In this document: positions 63,976 through 64,000 of the stretch, piece by piece
Layout of the letters: the number at the start of each line of letters is the position of its first letter
How positions within the stretch are numbered: the stretch's first letter is position 1
NCBI GenBank assembly: GCA_032433765.1
Contig: JAVIAB010000041.1
Span: 74,980,232-75,044,231, forward strand
Direction: 5' to 3'
Length of the DNA stretch: 64,000 nt
Origin: Megaustenia siamemsis
Taxonomy: Eukaryota > Mollusca > Gastropoda > Stylommatophora > Ariophantidae
The notes under the pieces: model-generated
Databases searched by the model: none
What the model saw: only the letters and a program-made list of their open reading frames with translations
Told to the model about the DNA's origin: nothing
Position numbers and translations under genes: made by a program

Positions 63976-64000
63976 GTAATCTGAAATTAATGTTAATTAA

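Noticed and set aside
1..64000. A prokaryotic defence or phage system
   Set aside because: Spliced exons, LINE, Penelope, hAT and Tc1/mariner elements and microsatellites show animal nuclear DNA. No bacterial gene organisation is present.

Overview
The window is animal nuclear DNA. It is AT-rich, with spliced exons (GT-AG introns of up to about 18 kb), and it is dominated by retrotransposon and DNA-transposon remains, microsatellites and long minisatellites. There are no operons, Shine-Dalgarno signals or bacterial genes. The mixture of APE-type non-LTR elements, Penelope-like elements, hAT and Tc1/mariner-group transposons, a tRNA-derived SINE and long AT dinucleotide runs fits an invertebrate. 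A lophotrochozoan such as a mollusc is my guess, but the species cannot be fixed from the sequence.

The only clear host gene is one plus-strand gene of at least 49 kb (about 663-49914), open at both ends in the window. Twelve short exons encode four consecutive CUB domains, three exons per domain: 663/3991/8957, 16099/16541/20657, 39204/39808/43078 and 43816/47791/49756. All exons keep one phase pattern (domain boundaries phase 1, first internal intron phase 2, second internal intron phase 1), so every CUB is a symmetrical 1-1 module. Exon lengths and shared residues show that the four domains alternate between two types. This points to duplication of a two-CUB cassette. A decayed extra third exon lies at 15801.

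Inside the introns are 5'-truncated copies of at least six LINE families. I label them L-A1, L-A2, L-B, L-C, L-D, L-E and L-F; the labels are mine. There are also RNase H fragments of a further retroelement and two decayed Penelope-like elements. An antisense reading frame at 17196-17966 carries two copies of an unrecognised cysteine-rich domain. Several insertions have visible target-site duplications. L-A1 sits in L-C at 25861-27337, while L-C sits in L-A1 at 20038-20385, so each family has inserted into the other. Two LINE tails landed 36 and 41 nt upstream of CUB exons without removing their acceptors.

The largest single feature is a GC-rich minisatellite at 30011-37535. It has exactly 215 units of 35 bp with no indels and two overlapping higher-order periods (1,680 and 2,345 bp). 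It has no stop codon in any plus-strand frame, so it produces giant but almost certainly spurious ORFs.

Downstream of the last recognisable CUB exon (49914-64000) there are only mobile elements. These are a fairly long L-A1 LINE (50045-52900), an L-B LINE split by a hAT element with 8-bp target duplication (53480-56248), a second hAT remnant (57750-58640), and a Tc1/mariner-group element (60263-63426). The last has an intact 427-codon DDE transposase, a second internal terminal repeat and a passenger piece of LINE reverse transcriptase. Hammerhead-ribozyme-like hairpins recur at seven places, mostly near Penelope-like or foldback sequences.
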